Of a stretch of 64,000 nt of DNA, positions 61,601 to 64,000 are shown piece after piece (position 1 is the first letter of the stretch; the number at the start of each line of letters is the position of its first letter). The DNA is from Anarhynchus alexandrinus. Lineage: Eukaryota; Chordata; Aves; Charadriiformes; Charadriidae. A program made the translations under genes and the position numbers. The notes below the pieces were generated by a model that saw nothing but the letters and a program-made list of their open reading frames with translations, was not told the origin of the DNA and did not search any database. The stretch spans positions 923,420 to 987,419 of the forward strand of contig VUYV01000224.1 of assembly GCA_008711295.1 (NCBI GenBank), read 5' to 3'.

Positions 61601-64000
61601 TGTTATGTGGGTTTGTCCAAAGCAGTGCTGCTTTAATTAAGATGGAGAGTTTACAAATCTAACCTTTGTTTATTCTGCTTTGGGGCATATATAATGTAAA
61701 TATGTGTTTTCAAACGCTGTGGCTTTTTATATTTCCAGGTATAATTCTGGGTAAAGGAAAGTTCGTCAGGTTTGGCATAGACTTGCCCTTTATAAACGCA
61801 GTTCCTGCGAGCTCTTTCCCCCCCTGGGGATTCTCTGCAGCGCCTCGGCTCCCTTTGCTCCTTTTCTCTCGGCGATCGCTGCCCCACCGCGGGATGTGTC
61901 GGGTGTGCGAGAGGGGCCGGGGGGGGCTCAGCCGGACACTGTCGAGAGGAAAGTGGGCTCCAGCTCTGCGTCCCTCTCTTCCAACTTAGTAAGAAGGCTT
62001 TGAGTCTCCTCCTCGGTTTTGTTCTCGTATCCCGTCTTGGTTCTTTGGTTGTAAAAACAACAAGAACGTGGAGTTTAGCCTCCTACGTGCTCATCAGGAT
62101 TTCTTCGATGACTCAGTGATACGCTTGGGTAGTTTTCTTAGCCTTTAATTGAAGTGAGTGTGAGCCCTTCACAAAGAGAGCTCTCCCAAAGTCTTCATTA
62201 ATAAGCGTTAACAAAAATAACTGACCGACCGGGAGAAAAATAACCAGGAGCGGCAGTGGAGTCCCCCTCTCTACAAACGCGGGTTTCCTCTCTCTCGGCT
62301 CTCCTGCAGCCCCTGCTCTGCCGGTGGCAGCGCCGGGGACGGAATCAAGGGCAGGAGAAGGAAACCCTCCGGCGGTGGAGGGGGGTGATGGGAAGAGCAT
62401 CTCTGCTGAGCAGAACAAACGGTCCACGGGCCGGCGTGATCCCGGCGGGGCTGAGAGCGTGTTGCATGTGCACTAGGAAACCCTTTCAACTCCTTTTTTT
62501 TTTTGGTTTGTTTTTCTTAATTTAGAGATTCTGCAGCGCAAGGGTGATATTTTGCAGGTTTCCAGCACTACCCGCCAGAGGCATCAGCACAGAGGTCAAC
62601 CACGGTGCAGACGCAGGTGGTCAAAAACGAGCGGGTTCCAAATTCCCCGAGATGAACTCTCAGAGCCGCAGGTGCCCCCGAGTGGATCGGACCCCTCCGG
62701 GCAGCCGAGCCCCCTGGGCACATATCCACCGATTTCCTCTGCAGTCACAAGGCCAAGAGACATTTTTTTTTTAAATGCAAACAGATTTTGACATAACCAC
62801 TTGACTCTAGTGCCGGGGTTTCAAGGAAAAAAGCTAGCAGATAGCCTGGGAGGCATGAAACAACTGCAACCGTGACTCTGAACAGAAACTCTACTGTTTT
62901 GCAACGCTCTTGGAAAGTGAAGAAACACTCGGGGAGGGCCGAGGACCCGCGCCGCAGGAGCCAGGTGACTCGCCCAAGATTGCACAAAGCGACGGCCGAG
63001 CCGGTGGGCTGGGACAGCCGACGAGTCCTCTGCCGACAGCCGCTCGGTCCCCCGCCGTCCCTCCTCCCCGCCGCAGCAGCGCGGCACCGGCATTACGCAG
63101 AGCTGGGGCTCGGGGACCGGCCTTTGCCTTCTCTGTAATAGGAGACAAGAAAAACCACCTGGCTCTCCCGTAAGGGAGGAAGTAGTATGGGGACCTTCGT
63201 CGACGTGAGCCGTATTTAGCCCGGCTTACTGAGGTCAAGCCGCACGGAAGCCAGCGGTGACACGGCTGTGTTTCTTCACGCGCCCGACCTGCCGGGTGTT
63301 TTTGGTGAAACGGGCGCCGCAGCGGCTGAGGTCTCAGACGCATAGCATGGCTCAGCGTGGATCTGGGCCCGAGCAAAGAGGATTGCTTGGAGCAGGAGAG
63401 GAAAAAAAAAATTAAATAAAGTCTTGTAAGCCTGTTCTCATCTCCCGCAGTCCCGGGGAAGACGGCCTTTGCCTTTGAGCAGAGGTCTGGTTTTAAAACA
63501 TCCATCCTCTCGCAGTTTCACCCGCCACACTCTGTGTTTTTCCTGTGCTGGCCAAAGAGATGCCGGACACCCCTCGGATGCCACCCGAGGTGACGGTGCA
63601 GGTGTCCCCCGCACCCGCCCCGTGTCCCCGCGGCCTTCCCTGTCCCCCGAGAGCACCGGGGAGAGGAGGGCCCCGTCCTGCCGCCTGTCAGGGATGTGCT
63701 TGATGTGTGTAAACACGTAATTAACGGTAAGTATAGACTTAATTGCTTGTGGCTTCGATTTGCATTCAGGTGCTGCGCTGAAGATGCCTTAGACACAAAC
63801 CCGGTCAGTTTGCAACTTCGAGGCGTGTGCGGGCCGGGGAAGTCCCCCCCTCCCCGCCACCGCCGCCAGGAGCCGGCTCAGAGCGGCGGCCGAACCGCCC
63901 GGCCCTGCCCGGGGGAGGGGGGGACCGGCGTGCAGCCCGGGGCTTTGCGCCCCGGGAGCCCCGGGCCAGCCGGCTGCAAGGGGGCCGGGACAGCCCGGGC
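52600..64000. other. Non-coding region downstream of SRSF1
   Basis: No coding exon, RNA gene or transposon was recognised. From 53.2 to 54.9 kb the plus strand is strongly G/T-rich and contains AATAAA at 54878-54883 followed by a GT-rich stretch. A 29-bp duplication (cgcgggacgggcacggagcc at 56714 and 56743) lies in a GC-rich block. A single N at 57704 has no duplicated flanks. From 57.4 kb onward the sequence is CpG-rich, and the last 150 bases may be the edge of another CpG island. In mammals VEZF1 lies in this direction, but none of its sequence was seen. Confidence 0.5.

Noticed and set aside
63780..64000. First exon of VEZF1, the mammalian neighbour of SRSF1
   Set aside because: The end of the window is GC-rich, but no VEZF1 coding sequence or zinc finger is visible, so only a possible CpG-island edge is noted.

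Overview
The window is vertebrate nuclear DNA from a bird. Three intron-containing genes are recognisable by protein similarity and splice sites. The interspersed repeats are avian: 3' ends of CR1 LINEs and one endogenous-retrovirus LTR of a type I know from birds. I cannot name the species; the LTR type makes a neoavian bird more likely than chicken, but that is from memory. There are no operons, CRISPR arrays, prokaryotic features, or tRNA or rRNA genes that I could see.

Layout. (1) 1-11338, minus strand: the 5' part of HEATR6 (coding exons 1-8; the gene continues beyond base 1). This stretch is disturbed by four single-N joins at 1006, 4101, 6682 and 8004, each flanked by near-identical sequence. 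These look like unmerged contig overlaps plus one misplaced haplotig, so exons 5, 6, part of 7, and exon 1 appear twice. (2) 11339-12660: HEATR6 CpG promoter followed by a 17-bp minisatellite. (3) 12.7-22.7 kb: no recognisable gene, with several regulatory-looking AT-rich islands and a small purine minisatellite. (4) 22.7-30.1 kb, minus strand: DYNLL2, with two coding exons (89 codons), a non-coding first exon, a CCAAT-box CpG promoter, a probable long 3' UTR and a 60-bp minisatellite in intron 1. (5) 30.1-48.3 kb: non-coding spacer with a 23-bp minisatellite, a solo LTR and candidate conserved islands. (6) 48.3-52.6 kb, plus strand: SRSF1, complete in four coding exons (248 codons), with a GGA-rich 3' UTR. 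(7) 52.6-64 kb: no recognisable gene. It starts G/T-rich with a poly(A)-like signal at 54.88 kb and becomes GC-rich towards the end.

DYNLL2 and SRSF1 are divergent neighbours about 19 kb apart, the same arrangement as I recall in mammals. HEATR6 next to them differs from human, where I recall it about 2 Mb away on the same chromosome arm. The genes are not one pathway: HEATR6 is a poorly characterised HEAT-repeat protein, DYNLL2 is a dynein/myosin-V light chain and hub protein, and SRSF1 is a splicing factor that regulates its own mRNA. I found no convincing new system. The best leads are the assembly duplications inside HEATR6, the minisatellites beside promoters, a promoter motif shared by DYNLL2 and SRSF1, and SRSF1 self-regulatory RNA signals.
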